A stretch of DNA of 64,000 nucleotides from Vitreoscilla sp. (GCA_018780145.1 JADMKA010000009.1:18058-82057), one strand, 5' to 3'. Shown: positions 1 to 11,129, counted from the first letter of the stretch. Translations and numbers: made by a program. The notes: generated by a model from the letters alone, not told the origin.

Positions 1-952
1 TGCCCGCGCGGCTCATCGTCGCGCGCAGGCTCGCCTGGTCGCGCTCGACGAACTGGCCGAAGGCGTCGCCGGTGAGCAGCGCCGGCGTCCAGCCGTTCTT
101 GTCCAGCGCGTCGATCCAGGCCTTGGCCTGGGTCGCCTTGACGATCATGTCGACCAGCGCCTTGCGCTGCTCGGGCGTGATGCCCGGGCCGCCGTAGACG
201 CCACGCCAGTTGCCGATCTCGACCGGGATGCCCTGTTCCTTCAGCGTCGGCACGTTGACGCCCTTCAGGCGCTCGGCGGAGGTGATCCCGACGGCCCGCA
301 TCTTGCCGGCGTCGATGTACTGCTGGAACTCGCTGTAGCCGCTGCCGCCGATGGTGACGTTGCCACCGAGGATGGCCGCCGTCGCCTCGCCGCCGCCGCG
401 GAACGCGACGTAGTTGATCTTCGACGGGTCGACACCGGCCTCCTGGGCGATCATGGCCGCGGCGATGTGCTCGGTGGAGCCGCGCGAGCCGCCGCCCCAC
501 TTGACACTGCCCGGGTCCTTCTTCAGCTGCTCGACCACGTCCTTCATCGACTTCAGCGGCGAGGCCTCGGGCAGCACGAAGACGTTGTATTCGCTGGTCA
601 GGCGGGCCAGCGGCGTGGCCTGGCCCAGGCTCAGCGGCGACTTCGAGGTGATCAGGCCCCCCAGCATCACCGCGCCCATCACCATCAATGCGTTCGGGTC
701 GCCCTTGCTGCTGCTGAGGAACTGCGCCAGCCCGAGCGCCCCGGCGGCGCCGCCCTTGTTGTCGAAGCTCACCGACGCGGCAACGCCGGCCTCTTGCAGC
801 GCGCGCCCCAGGGTTCGACCGGTCGTGTCCCAACCGCCGCCGGGGTTGGCGGGGATCAGCATCTTCAGGTTGGCGTTCGCGCGGGCGGCTTGTGGCAGAG
901 CCGCCGTGGCGGCCAGCGCCGCCAGCGACTTCACGAAGGTATCTCGTCGCAT
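1..952 (-). CDS. Bug/TctC-family periplasmic solute receptor (3' end cut by window)
   Basis: Periplasmic receptor of the tripartite tricarboxylate transporter (Bug) family, which binds small carboxylates such as citrate. The product starts MRRDTFVKSLAALAATAALP, a Sec-type signal peptide with a cleavage region near residue 25 (QAARAN), followed by the family-typical segment LKMLIPANPGGGWDTTGR that forms the first ligand-binding loop. About 317 residues are visible against a usual 320 or so, so only the last few are lost off the left edge. It diverges from the ATP-citrate-lyase-like genes, which suggests that its ligand is the acid they handle. No TctA/TctB membrane genes are in view; orphan Bug receptors are common in Burkholderiales. 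Confidence 0.9.
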   Translation of the reverse strand, partial: MRRDTFVKSLAALAATAALPQAARANANLKMLIPANPGGGWDTTGRTLGRALQEAGVAASVSFDNKGGAAGALGLAQFLSSSKGDPNALMVMGAVMLGGLITSKSPLSLGQATPLARLTSEYNVFVLPEASPLKSMKDVVEQLKKDPGSVKWGGGSRGSTEHIAAAMIAQEAGVDPSKINYVAFRGGGEATAAILGGNVTIGGSGYSEFQQYIDAGKMRAVGITSAERLKGVNVPTLKEQGIPVEIGNWRGVYGGPGITPEQRKALVDMIVKATQAKAWIDALDKNGWTPALLTGDAFGQFVERDQASLRATMSRAG

Positions 953-1182
953 GGAGTGTCTCCTTGGCAGGCCCTTCGGAGGGTGGGGCCCGGCGCCGGA
1001 TCATGCGGCGCGCCGCGCGGGCCAAGCTTTCGACCGGCTTTCATCGGGTGCCCCGAATGACCCCGGACTTGCCCGCATCGGGTAAGCGATAGGTGCGGTT
1101 GAAAGGCAATCGAAAGGCGCCTGGCGGCGCAGCTTCCTAGCATCGCCGACATCGACGAGCCACGACGCACGAAGGACCGCCC
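953..1182. promoter_or_regulatory. Divergent intergenic region between Bug receptor and ATP-grasp gene
   Basis: This 230-base spacer must hold the promoters for both divergent genes. I see no convincing -35/-10 pair or sigma-54 element. Two copies of GAAAGGC lie close together around 1098-1118 (TTGAAAGGCAATCGAAAGGC) and could be a direct-repeat operator, but this is weak. The plus-strand gene has a ribosome site AAGGA just upstream of its ATG at 1183. Confidence 0.35.
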
Positions 1183-2457
1183 ATGAACATCACCGGCATG
1201 CTGCACGGCGCCCGCCTTCTCAGGCTGGCCGGCTTCCCGACGCCCGAGATCCTCGGGCCCGACGCCACCGAAACCGAGATCAAGGCGCTGATCGCCAAGC
1301 ACGGCATGGTCTTCGTCAAGCCGGTGTTCAAGGGCGGCGTGGGCAAGAAGGGCAAGGCCGGCCTGGTGGGCCGCGCCACCGACCTGAAGACCGCGCTGGC
1401 CGAGAAGGAACGGCTGTACTTCTGCGAGCACCAGCACGGCCACCAGCGCGCCAAATCCAACGGCGTGACCTTCGAGGCCGGCGTGCCGGCCGAGCACGAG
1501 GTGTACTTCTCGCTGACCGACAACACCCACTTCCGTGCGCCGACGATGACGCTGACGCACCACGGCGGCATGGACATCGAGGAGCTGGACAAGACCCAGA
1601 TCGTCAGCGTGCCCTTCAACCCGCTGACCGGGCTGAAGGCCTTCATCGTGGCCAACGCGCTGTCGGAGCTGAAGGCACCCAAGCAGATCATTTCGCCGCT
1701 GGTGCAGCACCTGCCCAACCTGTGGGACCTGTTCCACGACTACGGCATGACCACGCTGGAGCTCAACCCGATCCGCCTGCGCCCCGATTCGAAGGGCCGG
1801 CTGACCCCGGTGGCCTGCGACTTCAAGTGCGGCTTCGACCGCGACGACCCGCGCTGGCAGCGGCTGGATCTGCCGGCCGACCTGTTCGCCGCCGACTACT
1901 CCGACTTCGAGCAGGAGATCAACCAGCTGCGCACCTACCAGGGCCAGAGCGACGTCTACGTGATCAACCCCAGCGGCACCATCCTCGCGCCCACCTTCGG
2001 CGGCGGCGCGAACTCGCTGGTCACCGAGATGCTGGGCGACGACGCGATCATCTCGTCGGATTTCGGCGGCAACCCGCCCTACGAGAAGATGAAGGCGGTG
2101 GCGCGCATCTGCTTCAAGCACTGGCTCAAGCAGAGCAACGTGCTGTTCATCATCGGCGGCAAGAGCAACAACACCGACATCTTCGAGACCTTCCGCGCGA
2201 TGGCCGACGCGCTGCGCGAGCACTTCGGCAAGTACGGCCCGCAGCCGCTGTATGTGGTGGTCGGCCGCGGCGGGCCGAACCTGGTGCGCGGCATGGGCGT
2301 GATGCGCGACACCTGCGAGTCGCTCGGCATCCCCTACCGCATCTTCGGCTTCGACTCGGCGATGAGCGAGGTGGTGGACTACGCGCGCCGCGTCGACGGC
2401 TGGATGAAGGCCGGCGGCCGCGCCCAGCTCGCCACCCGCTTGAGCCTCGCGGCCTGA
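1183..2457 (+). CDS. ATP-grasp CoA-ligase subunit resembling the N-terminal part of ATP-citrate lyase
   Basis: 424-residue ATP-grasp protein of the succinyl-CoA synthetase beta / ATP-citrate lyase family. An early lysine-rich nucleotide loop (VKPVFKGGVGKKGKAGLVG, about residues 45-63) and the metal-binding LELNPI motif (about 189-194) match the ACL layout. A later segment, TFGGGANSLVTEMLGD (about 266-281), fits the citrate/phosphate-binding half that ACL adds to the SucC fold. The family activates a carboxylate to an acyl-phosphate and then a CoA thioester at the expense of ATP. It lies 16 bases upstream of the partner gene and is surely co-transcribed. An alternative reading is a malate or other di/tricarboxylate CoA ligase; the citrate-synthase domain in the partner favours a citryl-CoA-like product. 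Start supported by AAGGA. Confidence 0.8.
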   Translation: MNITGMLHGARLLRLAGFPTPEILGPDATETEIKALIAKHGMVFVKPVFKGGVGKKGKAGLVGRATDLKTALAEKERLYFCEHQHGHQRAKSNGVTFEAGVPAEHEVYFSLTDNTHFRAPTMTLTHHGGMDIEELDKTQIVSVPFNPLTGLKAFIVANALSELKAPKQIISPLVQHLPNLWDLFHDYGMTTLELNPIRLRPDSKGRLTPVACDFKCGFDRDDPRWQRLDLPADLFAADYSDFEQEINQLRTYQGQSDVYVINPSGTILAPTFGGGANSLVTEMLGDDAIISSDFGGNPPYEKMKAVARICFKHWLKQSNVLFIIGGKSNNTDIFETFRAMADALREHFGKYGPQPLYVVVGRGGPNLVRGMGVMRDTCESLGIPYRIFGFDSAMSEVVDYARRVDGWMKAGGRAQLATRLSLAA

Positions 2458-2473
2458 ACCAGGAGGAATGCAC

Positions 2474-5173
2474 ATGTTTCGCAACAGCGTCGGGCCTTTC
2501 AAGTACTTCACCGGCGTCGAGTCGCTGGCACAGATCGCCACCCGCGACGACCGGGTCTGCGTGCTCAACATCCTGGGCGGCGAGTCCAGCGACGTGACCC
2601 CGGTGGGCCACGCCTGGAGCGGCGGCAACGTCGTCTTCGGCACCTCGCCCGGCCGGCGCGGCCAGGTGCTGGAAACGCCCCAGGGCGACATCCCCGTCTA
2701 CAACAACGTGCGCGAGGGGCTGGAGGCTGGCCACCGCTTCAACTGCGGCGTGGTCTACCTGCCGCCCAGCGCGGCCGACGACGGCGTGGTGGAGCTCATC
2801 CGCGTCAACCCCGAGCTGACCAAGATCTTCATCCCGACCGAGAAGATGAGCGTGCACGACGCGCGCGAGATCCGCGCCATGGCGCAGGCCCGCGGCATCG
2901 ACATCTTCGGCGGCAACAGCCTGGGCGTGGCCGACAGCTGGAACCAGGTGCGCATCGGCGGCGCGCTCGGCGGCGACAAGCCCGGCGACACGCTGCGCAA
3001 GGGCTCGGTGGCCATCCTGTCCAACTCCGGCGGCTTCACCACCACCATCGCGCAGTACCTGCGCATGGGCGGCTGGGGCACGACCACGCTGGTGTCCTCG
3101 GGCAAGGATGTCTACATCCACTACGCCGCGCCCGAGTTCGCGTTCGCGCTCGGCAACGACGCGCGCAGCCAGGCCGCGGTGCTGTACTGCGAGCCGGGCG
3201 GCTACTACGAGCTCGACGCCGAGTTCACCAAGCCGGTGGTGGCCTGCGTGGTGGGGCGCTGGAAGAGCAAGCTCACGCGCGCCGTCGGCCATGCCGGTGC
3301 GATGTCGGGCGGCGGCGACGATGCCCAGTCCAAGGAACGCTGGTTCATGGACAAGTTCGGCGTCGACGCGCTGTTCTCGCCGGAGCGGCCGGTGTGCTCG
3401 GCCAAGGGCGCGGTGGTGACCAACATCGCCCACATCCCGGCCGCGCTGAGCGCGGTGATGGCGAAGAACGGTGTCCAACCCGATTTCGCGCCCGAGGGCA
3501 CGATGGAGCTCAAGCCCTGGTTCGGCTCCAACATGGGGCTGGCCTTGCCACCCGAGCTGGACCTGCCGGTGGTGCGCGCGGTGCCGCCCTACGACACACA
3601 GGTCGACGCGCTGGCGCGGCAGGTCGGCGCGGTGTTCGCCCGCGAGACGCTCAAGGATGCGTCGGGCGCCTCGCAGATGGACCCAAAGACCCAGGTCACC
3701 CGGCTGAACGGCGTGACCATGCTCGACGCGGCGCAGTTCTCGCTGGAAGGCAACGTCGGCCTGGCCCTGCTGAAGGAGCCCGGCGGCGAGAACGACCGCA
3801 AGCTGGTCAACGTCGCGATCGGCGCCTTCCTCAACCTGCACGGCGACGCCACGCTGGCTGCGGCGCAGGCCGCGCGCGAGGCCGGCAACGCACCGAACGC
3901 GGTGCTGACCGCGGCGCTCGCCATCGTCGGGCCGCGCCGCACCGAGCGCTCGCGCGCCATTGCCCGCGAGCTGATCGAGCGCTTCGCCGCCGCGGGGCTG
4001 CGTGACGCACTGGACGAGAGCTTCGACACCAGCGCGCTGCGCGAAGCCGGCGGCGCCAGCCTGCTGGCCCGCGAGCCCGACCCGCGCGCCCAGGCCATGC
4101 TGGCCGGGCTGCATGAACGCGGTGCCCGCTCGGTGTTCGTGCGCTTCGTCGAATCACTCGGCGGCCACCCGAGCGCCGACGCGGTGCTGGCCGCCGTCAC
4201 CACCACCCTGGCCTGGGGCCCGCTGATGCGCAAGCGCGTCTCGCGCCTGACGGTGGAGTGCCTGCCGGCGTGGATGCAGCTCTTCGGCACCCTGCTCGGT
4301 GCGTCGGTGGACGCCTCACGCCACCAGCCGACGCGCTTTTGCGGCATCGCCGAGGCCGATCTGCTGGGCAAGCGCTCGCTGGGCGAAGTGGCCTACCACG
4401 CGCTGCTGCACGCCGCGCCGGGCGCCAGCGAGCTGTTCGGCTTCCAGACCCTTGTGGGCCTGCTGCTCTCCAACGGCCCGGGCACGATCTCGGCGCAGGG
4501 CGCCAAGGGCGCCGTCTCGTCCGACGGCCCCGAGCAGCCCGAGCGGGTGCAGCTCAACAAGGGCCTGATCGGCTTCCTCAGTCACTGCGGCTACGCGCAC
4601 GGCGGCAACGGCTACGAGGGCGTGGCCTTCCTGCTCGACCAGTTCAAGGACACCGGCCTGGTGGACCCCGGCAGCGCGGCGCACGGCGTGGACGTGGACG
4701 CACTGGCGGCGCGCTATGTGGAGACCTATGCCCGCTACAAGGCGGACAAGAAGAACAGCGGCAACCTGGACATCCAGAAGATCCCCGGCGTCAACCACCC
4801 GGTGTTCAAGGACAAGCCGGTCAACCACGACCCGCGGGAGGTCTTCGTCGCCGAGCTGATGGCCCAGCGCGGCGAGCACAACGTCTTTCACGATTTCTAC
4901 CGTGCCGTGGTGCAGAAGCTCTACGACGAAGGCGTGTCGCGCAATGTGTACTGCGTGAACATCGACGCGGTGATCGCCGCGCTGCTGCTCAAGCTGGTCT
5001 GGCCGGCCTATCGCTCGGGGGCCATCGGCGCCGACGCCCTCGAAACGGCGGCGTTCACGATCTTCCTCTATGCGCGCATGCTGGGCTGCGCCGCCGAGGT
5101 GGACGACCACCTCAACCGCGGCCGCAACATGGACACTCGCGCCGCCGCATCCGCCTGCCGCTTCGTCGCCTAA
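2474..5173 (+). CDS. SucD-like CoA ligase fused to a citrate-synthase-like lyase domain (ATP-citrate-lyase-like)
   Basis: 899-residue partner of the ATP-grasp gene. The first 450 or so residues are a CoA-binding/SucD-type ligase module; the expected phospho-histidine lies in AVGHAGAMSGG (His273), as in ATP-citrate lyase. The C-terminal 250 residues resemble the citrate-synthase-like cleavage domain of ACL: GPGTISAQGAKG (around 670), GYAHGGNGYEG, GVNHPVFKDK (His775) and NIDAVI (Asp831). By analogy it would cleave an acyl-CoA such as citryl-CoA to acetyl-CoA plus an oxo acid. From memory of ACL, the citrate-site motif SGAHNT is not kept (Gln675 at the histidine position), so the substrate may differ. 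A clear AGGAGG at 2461-2466 is correctly spaced for ATG 2474, not for the nearer ATG 2468. Confidence 0.8.
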   Translation: MFRNSVGPFKYFTGVESLAQIATRDDRVCVLNILGGESSDVTPVGHAWSGGNVVFGTSPGRRGQVLETPQGDIPVYNNVREGLEAGHRFNCGVVYLPPSAADDGVVELIRVNPELTKIFIPTEKMSVHDAREIRAMAQARGIDIFGGNSLGVADSWNQVRIGGALGGDKPGDTLRKGSVAILSNSGGFTTTIAQYLRMGGWGTTTLVSSGKDVYIHYAAPEFAFALGNDARSQAAVLYCEPGGYYELDAEFTKPVVACVVGRWKSKLTRAVGHAGAMSGGGDDAQSKERWFMDKFGVDALFSPERPVCSAKGAVVTNIAHIPAALSAVMAKNGVQPDFAPEGTMELKPWFGSNMGLALPPELDLPVVRAVPPYDTQVDALARQVGAVFARETLKDASGASQMDPKTQVTRLNGVTMLDAAQFSLEGNVGLALLKEPGGENDRKLVNVAIGAFLNLHGDATLAAAQAAREAGNAPNAVLTAALAIVGPRRTERSRAIARELIERFAAAGLRDALDESFDTSALREAGGASLLAREPDPRAQAMLAGLHERGARSVFVRFVESLGGHPSADAVLAAVTTTLAWGPLMRKRVSRLTVECLPAWMQLFGTLLGASVDASRHQPTRFCGIAEADLLGKRSLGEVAYHALLHAAPGASELFGFQTLVGLLLSNGPGTISAQGAKGAVSSDGPEQPERVQLNKGLIGFLSHCGYAHGGNGYEGVAFLLDQFKDTGLVDPGSAAHGVDVDALAARYVETYARYKADKKNSGNLDIQKIPGVNHPVFKDKPVNHDPREVFVAELMAQRGEHNVFHDFYRAVVQKLYDEGVSRNVYCVNIDAVIAALLLKLVWPAYRSGAIGADALETAAFTIFLYARMLGCAAEVDDHLNRGRNMDTRAAASACRFVA

Positions 5174-5183
5174 AGTCGAGCGC

Positions 5184-5948
5184 GTGGAACTCGCCTTCGA
5201 GGCCATCGGCGACGGCCCGCCGGTCGTGCTGCTGCACGGTTTGTTCGCCAGCGCGGCGAGCTGGCGCGGTGTGGCCCGCGCGCTGGCCGACTCCCACCGC
5301 GTGCTCAGCGTCGACCTGCGCAACCACGGCCGCTCGCCGCGCGCGATCAGCATGGCCTACACCGAGATGGCCGACGATGTGCTGAGCCTGATCGAGCGCG
5401 AGTCGCTCGGCCGCGCCGCGGTGATCGGGCACAGCGTGGGGGGCAAGGTCGCGATGGCGCTCGCGCTCAGCGCGCCCTACGCCGTCGGCCGGCTGGCGGT
5501 GATCGACATCGCCCCCGCGGCCTACCTGGAGCAGTGGGGCCAGCAGCTGCGCGCCATGCATGACGCCGCGACCGGCCTGGGCCCCGCGCCGGCGCACGGC
5601 GCGGACCCGTTGTCTGCCAGCGAGATGCTCGCGGAGATTTTGCTGCCGCGCGCGGCCACGCGCAACGCCCACGTCGATTGGCGCAGCCACCTGCCGGCGA
5701 TTGCCTTGTCGCTGCCCGAGCTGTGCAACTTCCCCGGCCTGCTGCGCTACCTGCGCTCGGACGCCGCGTTGCACGCGATCGTCGGCGCCCGCTCGCCCTG
5801 CGTGAGCCCCGCCAGCGCTGCAGCGTTTGCGCCGATGTTCCCGAACGCGAGCGTCGAGGTGATCCCCGACGCCGGCCACTGGGTGCACGCCGACCAGCCG
5901 CACGCGCTGGTCGCCAGCCTGCGCCGCGCACTCGCGACCTGCCACTGA
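5184..5948 (+). CDS. Alpha/beta hydrolase (YbfF-like esterase)
   Basis: 254-residue alpha/beta-hydrolase beginning at a GTG eleven bases after the preceding stop. Visible landmarks are the oxyanion-hole segment VVLLHGLFAS, the strand VDLRNHGRS, the nucleophile elbow GHSVGGK (Ser near residue 80) and a C-terminal catalytic histidine in DAGHWVH. These are typical of the small acyl-CoA/ester hydrolases related to YbfF. A longer in-frame ORF reaches back to 5070, but that would overlap the upstream gene by over 100 bases. Tight spacing puts it in the same operon as the lyase-like pair, where it could hydrolyse a thioester or lactone by-product; that role is inference. Confidence 0.8.
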   Translation: MELAFEAIGDGPPVVLLHGLFASAASWRGVARALADSHRVLSVDLRNHGRSPRAISMAYTEMADDVLSLIERESLGRAAVIGHSVGGKVAMALALSAPYAVGRLAVIDIAPAAYLEQWGQQLRAMHDAATGLGPAPAHGADPLSASEMLAEILLPRAATRNAHVDWRSHLPAIALSLPELCNFPGLLRYLRSDAALHAIVGARSPCVSPASAAAFAPMFPNASVEVIPDAGHWVHADQPHALVASLRRALATCH

Positions 5949-6002
5949 GGGTGCATTGGAAAGCCCCTCAAGCTCTGACCCGAACCCACGAAGGCACCAC
6001 CC

Positions 6003-8324
<2,322 letters not shown>

Positions 8325-8561
8325 GGGGAAACCGGAGCCTCTTGCATTGCCTGGGGGGAGGCCGTCGGGGGGGGGGCCAGAAGCGGGCATTCAGCAACGA
8401 CCGGTCCGGGGCCGCCTGATCCGGCGCCTTGCGGTGGATCCGAGAACTGAGCTGGCGATACCGCGCACACGGCATCGGGCCCGCGAGCCATCCCGCCGTC
8501 GCGGTTTCCCTGCGGCGGCGACTCGGTGCAGAATCGGCCGCAGACCCCGCAGCGAGGCCCC
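8325..8561. other. Non-coding spacer with a ten-G run
   Basis: No coding sequence recognised. It holds a G10 homopolymer at 8367-8376 (a likely sequencing or slippage hot spot) and a weak G-rich hairpin candidate just after maeB (GCCT-G6-AGGC, 8349-8362). No convincing promoter for the downstream genes was found. Confidence 0.4.
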
Positions 8562-8741
8562 GTGCGCACCAGCGTGTTGATCGTCGAGGACGAACCCGAG
8601 TTCCTGCAGCGCTTCACCGAGGCCGTGCTGGCAGACCCCGAACTGACCGTGGTCACGCACCTGAAGAAGATCCACCGCAAGCTGGCGGTTCATTCACGCG
8701 GGGAGGCGGTGTATGAAGCCAGCCAGATGGGGCGGCTCTAG
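8562..8741 (+). pseudogene. Internally deleted NarL/LuxR-family response regulator remnant
   Basis: The 59-residue frame starting at GTG 8562 begins exactly like a receiver domain (TSVLIVEDEPEFLQRFTEAV, with the acidic pair E-D-E) and then passes directly into the last helix of a LuxR-type DNA-binding domain (THLKKIHRKLAVHSRGEAV). The phosphorylatable Asp, the rest of the receiver and most of the HTH, about 150 residues, are missing. The two ends remain in the same frame. The reading frame ends inside the start region of the sensor kinase gene, the usual coupling of a response regulator and its kinase. The fragment is too short to fold as a regulator. A small expressed peptide cannot be excluded. 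Confidence 0.7.
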
Positions 8742-8742
8742 C

Positions 8743-10647
8743 ATGCTGTCGCGGCCGGCGGCGGCATGGGCGGCCACGCTGGCCACCACCTTGGCCCTCG
8801 CACTGGCCGTGGCGCTGGCAGCCGCCGGCCCAGCCCAGGCCGGCATGGTGGAGCCGCTGCGCGCCGACATGATCGCTTCCGATCACAGCGTCGGACCCGC
8901 CGTCGATGACCCACGCTGGCAGGAGGTGGCGCTGACGCACATCGAGCGAGCGCCAGTGGTTTGGTTTCGCGTCCGCTTCGACGCCGACCTGACTGAACCG
9001 TTCTGGATGGTCTACCTGCCCTTCCTTTACGGGGGCGGTCAGGTCAGCGTCAACGGCTTCCCGGTGGCCAACGTGACCCAGACCACGCCCGACCTGTACG
9101 TGCGCTGGGAGCACCCCTTCCTGCTGCCGCTGCCGGCCGGCACCCTGCGCGCCAAGGACAACATGCTGCTGATCCGGCTGGTGCCGGCCCATGACACCAC
9201 GCAGGCCATGATGCCGCGGCTGGCCCTGGGGCCGCATGCCGCGCTGCAGCCCCTGTTCGACCGCCGGCTGTTCATGGTGCGCACGGTGCCTGTGGTGACC
9301 TTGGTCTCGGGCCTCGTGGTCGGTGCCCTCGTGCTGCTGATCTGGTACCGCCGCCGGCAGGAAGTGCTGTACGGCTGGTTCGGCCTGGCGGCCATCCTCT
9401 GGGCCCTGCGCACCACCACCTTCGTCTTCGATGCCTTGCCTGCCGGCGCCTGGCAGCTCTGGCGGCTGCTGTACTTCATGAGCACCGGCGGCTTCATCGT
9501 GGTGCTGGCCATGTTCACGCTGGGCTTGGCCGGTTGGTCGCGCCCGCTCATCACACGGTTGCTGCTGGGCTACTGGGCGCTGGGGCCGGTGGCCTACTTC
9601 GTCGGCGGGCATGCATTCACGTCCGAGGTTTGGGTGGCGGGGCTGATCCCGGTGGGCATGGGGCTGGCCGTGGTGGCCTTCGTCGCGGCCTGGCGGCGGC
9701 GCAGCGGCGAGACCCTGGCCATTGCTTCGGCCCTGGCTCTGGCCTTCGGTGCCGGCCTGCACGACTACCTGGTCGCCGACAGTTCAACGCTCTTGAAGGC
9801 GTTGGCACCCAGCTGGTCAGACCACCGCCTGTTCCTGCTGCACCATGCGGCCAACGTGCTGCTGATGGTGATGGGCGTGCTGCTGGCGGTGCGCTTCGTG
9901 CGTACGCTGGGCGAGGTGGAAGCGGCCAACCGGACACTGGAAGCGCGCGTGCTAGAACGCGAACGCCAGATCAGCGCGAGCTACGCGCGCATCGCCGTGT
10001 TGCAACGCGAACAAGCCGCCACCGACGAGCGCCAGCGCATCATGCGCGACCTGCACGACGGCCTGGGCTCGCAGCTGTTCATCTCGCTGTCTCGCGCCGA
10101 GCGCGGCGCGCTGGACCCGTCGGCCGTGTCCGACACGCTGCGCGGCGCCATCGACCAGATGCGGGTCGCGCTCGAGGCGCTGGCGTCGGAGGAGCAGGAC
10201 TTCGGCACCGCCTTCGGCAACTTCCGCTTCCGCTGGGACGCACGCCTGCGCGACTGCGGCCTCAAGCCGGTCTGGCAGATGGACCTGCCCGACGCGATGC
10301 CGGCCATCGCGCCGCACGACGCGCTGCAGATCCTGCACATCGTGCAGGAGTCCCTCACCAACGTGGTCAAGCACGCGCGTGCGAGCACGGTGACGGTGCG
10401 CATGCAGCACGCCGGGGGCGTGCTGGCGGTGGACGTGGTGGACGACGGCGTAGGCGGCGCAGCGGCCAAGCCAGCCACCGGCGGCGGGCGTGGCCAATCG
10501 AACATGGCCAAGCGAACGCAGCGTCTGGGCGGCACGCTGGAGACCGAGTTCGGCGCCCACGGCGGCCGGGTCAGCCTGCGCATGCGGCTGGCCGACACGC
10601 CGCCCGGCGGCCCGCAGGCGCCAGAGCCTGGGCTGGCCCTACCGTGA
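8743..10647 (+). CDS. Membrane sensor histidine kinase, NarX/HisKA_3 type with 7TM-DISM-like input
   Basis: 634-residue sensor kinase. A signal peptide (to about residue 34, ending PAQAG) precedes a periplasmic beta-rich domain of about 140 residues, then roughly seven hydrophobic segments (about 180-385), as in 7TMR-DISM sensors. A coiled linker leads to the HisKA_3 dimerisation motif RIMRDLHDGLGSQL (phospho-His438) and a HATPase domain with ILHIVQESLTNVVKHA and DVVDDGVGG. The ORF opens at 8713, but ATG 8743 starts directly at a normal signal peptide and overlaps the remnant less. Its cognate response regulator appears to be the deleted frame immediately upstream, so the kinase may now be orphan or signal to a regulator elsewhere. 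Ligand unknown. Confidence 0.85.
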   Translation: MLSRPAAAWAATLATTLALALAVALAAAGPAQAGMVEPLRADMIASDHSVGPAVDDPRWQEVALTHIERAPVVWFRVRFDADLTEPFWMVYLPFLYGGGQVSVNGFPVANVTQTTPDLYVRWEHPFLLPLPAGTLRAKDNMLLIRLVPAHDTTQAMMPRLALGPHAALQPLFDRRLFMVRTVPVVTLVSGLVVGALVLLIWYRRRQEVLYGWFGLAAILWALRTTTFVFDALPAGAWQLWRLLYFMSTGGFIVVLAMFTLGLAGWSRPLITRLLLGYWALGPVAYFVGGHAFTSEVWVAGLIPVGMGLAVVAFVAAWRRRSGETLAIASALALAFGAGLHDYLVADSSTLLKALAPSWSDHRLFLLHHAANVLLMVMGVLLAVRFVRTLGEVEAANRTLEARVLERERQISASYARIAVLQREQAATDERQRIMRDLHDGLGSQLFISLSRAERGALDPSAVSDTLRGAIDQMRVALEALASEEQDFGTAFGNFRFRWDARLRDCGLKPVWQMDLPDAMPAIAPHDALQILHIVQESLTNVVKHARASTVTVRMQHAGGVLAVDVVDDGVGGAAAKPATGGGRGQSNMAKRTQRLGGTLETEFGAHGGRVSLRMRLADTPPGGPQAPEPGLALP

Positions 10648-10653
10648 TCGCGG

Positions 10654-10678
10654 GATACCGCGCCGTCTATGCGGTATC
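10654..10678. terminator. Inverted repeat after sensor kinase gene (terminator or operator candidate)
   Basis: GATACCGC at 10654-10661 and GCGGTATC at 10671-10678 form a perfect 8-bp stem with a 9-base loop, seven bases after the kinase stop. There is no T-run directly after it (GTTTTCT comes about 15 bases later), so it may be a weak terminator or an operator for the downstream small gene. Confidence 0.4.
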
Positions 10679-10698
10679 GCCAGGCCAGGCACGGTTTT

Positions 10699-10714
10699 CT
10701 ACAGTCTCTTCACC
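10699..10714 (+). promoter_or_regulatory. 16-base motif shared with the 33607 promoter
   Basis: CTACAGTCTCTTCACC lies 36 bases before the ATG of the small membrane protein. The same 16-mer with one change (CTACAGTGTCTTCACC) lies at 33607-33622, 29 bases before another small gene. TACAGT could serve as a -10 element; no good -35 is visible here. Confidence 0.4.
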
Positions 10715-10750
10715 GCTTCACAACGAAGCGAAACCCACCGGAGAGACCTC

Positions 10751-10954
10751 ATGAACATGACTTCCACCACCGCCCGCCTCATCACCCGTTTCACCGCCTT
10801 CTTCGCCGCCGCCGTCGTCACCACCTTGATCGTGGGCAGCCAGTTCGGCCTCGCCCAGCGCTACGACGCCCAGGCCCATGCGGTGATGGCCGGCCAGCCA
10901 GCCGCCGGACTCATGGCACAGGCCAAGACCCCGGCACAGACCACCTTGGGTTGA
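10751..10954 (+). CDS. Small single-pass membrane protein, unknown function
   Basis: 67-residue frame with ribosome site GGAG at 10740-10743. Residues 13-33 form one hydrophobic segment (FTAFFAAAVVTTLIVGSQFG), followed by a polar, alanine-rich tail (AQAHAVMAGQPAAGLMAQAK). The segment could be a membrane anchor or an uncleaved signal. I do not recognise a family. The codon pattern, ribosome site and a promoter-like motif shared with another small gene argue that it is real. It lies in the accessory stretch between the sensor kinase and the PilJ-like gene. Confidence 0.55.
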   Translation: MNMTSTTARLITRFTAFFAAAVVTTLIVGSQFGLAQRYDAQAHAVMAGQPAAGLMAQAKTPAQTTLG

Positions 10955-11129
10955 GGTTCCGCCCCAGGAGGCTGTCGGGCTTCATCAAGGCTGAGTCCGG
11001 AATCGAACAGTCCAGTGGACTGCTTGTGCCCGGCGAAGGCACAGCCCTTGCGTGGGCACCGCCACGAGCCTGGCGGGCGGGTGTCTGCTGCACCACGCCG
11101 ACGGGCTCGTGCACAGCCGGAGTGCACCC

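Noticed and set aside
931..2691. 586-residue minus-strand frame over the ATP-grasp gene
   Set aside because: Shadow of the plus-strand gene: no recognisable domain, skewed composition, and overlap with the real Bug gene start.
8367..8376. Ten-G run as a phase-variation tract
   Set aside because: It is not inside a gene or a visible promoter; slippage there would have no evident effect and it may be a sequencing weak point.
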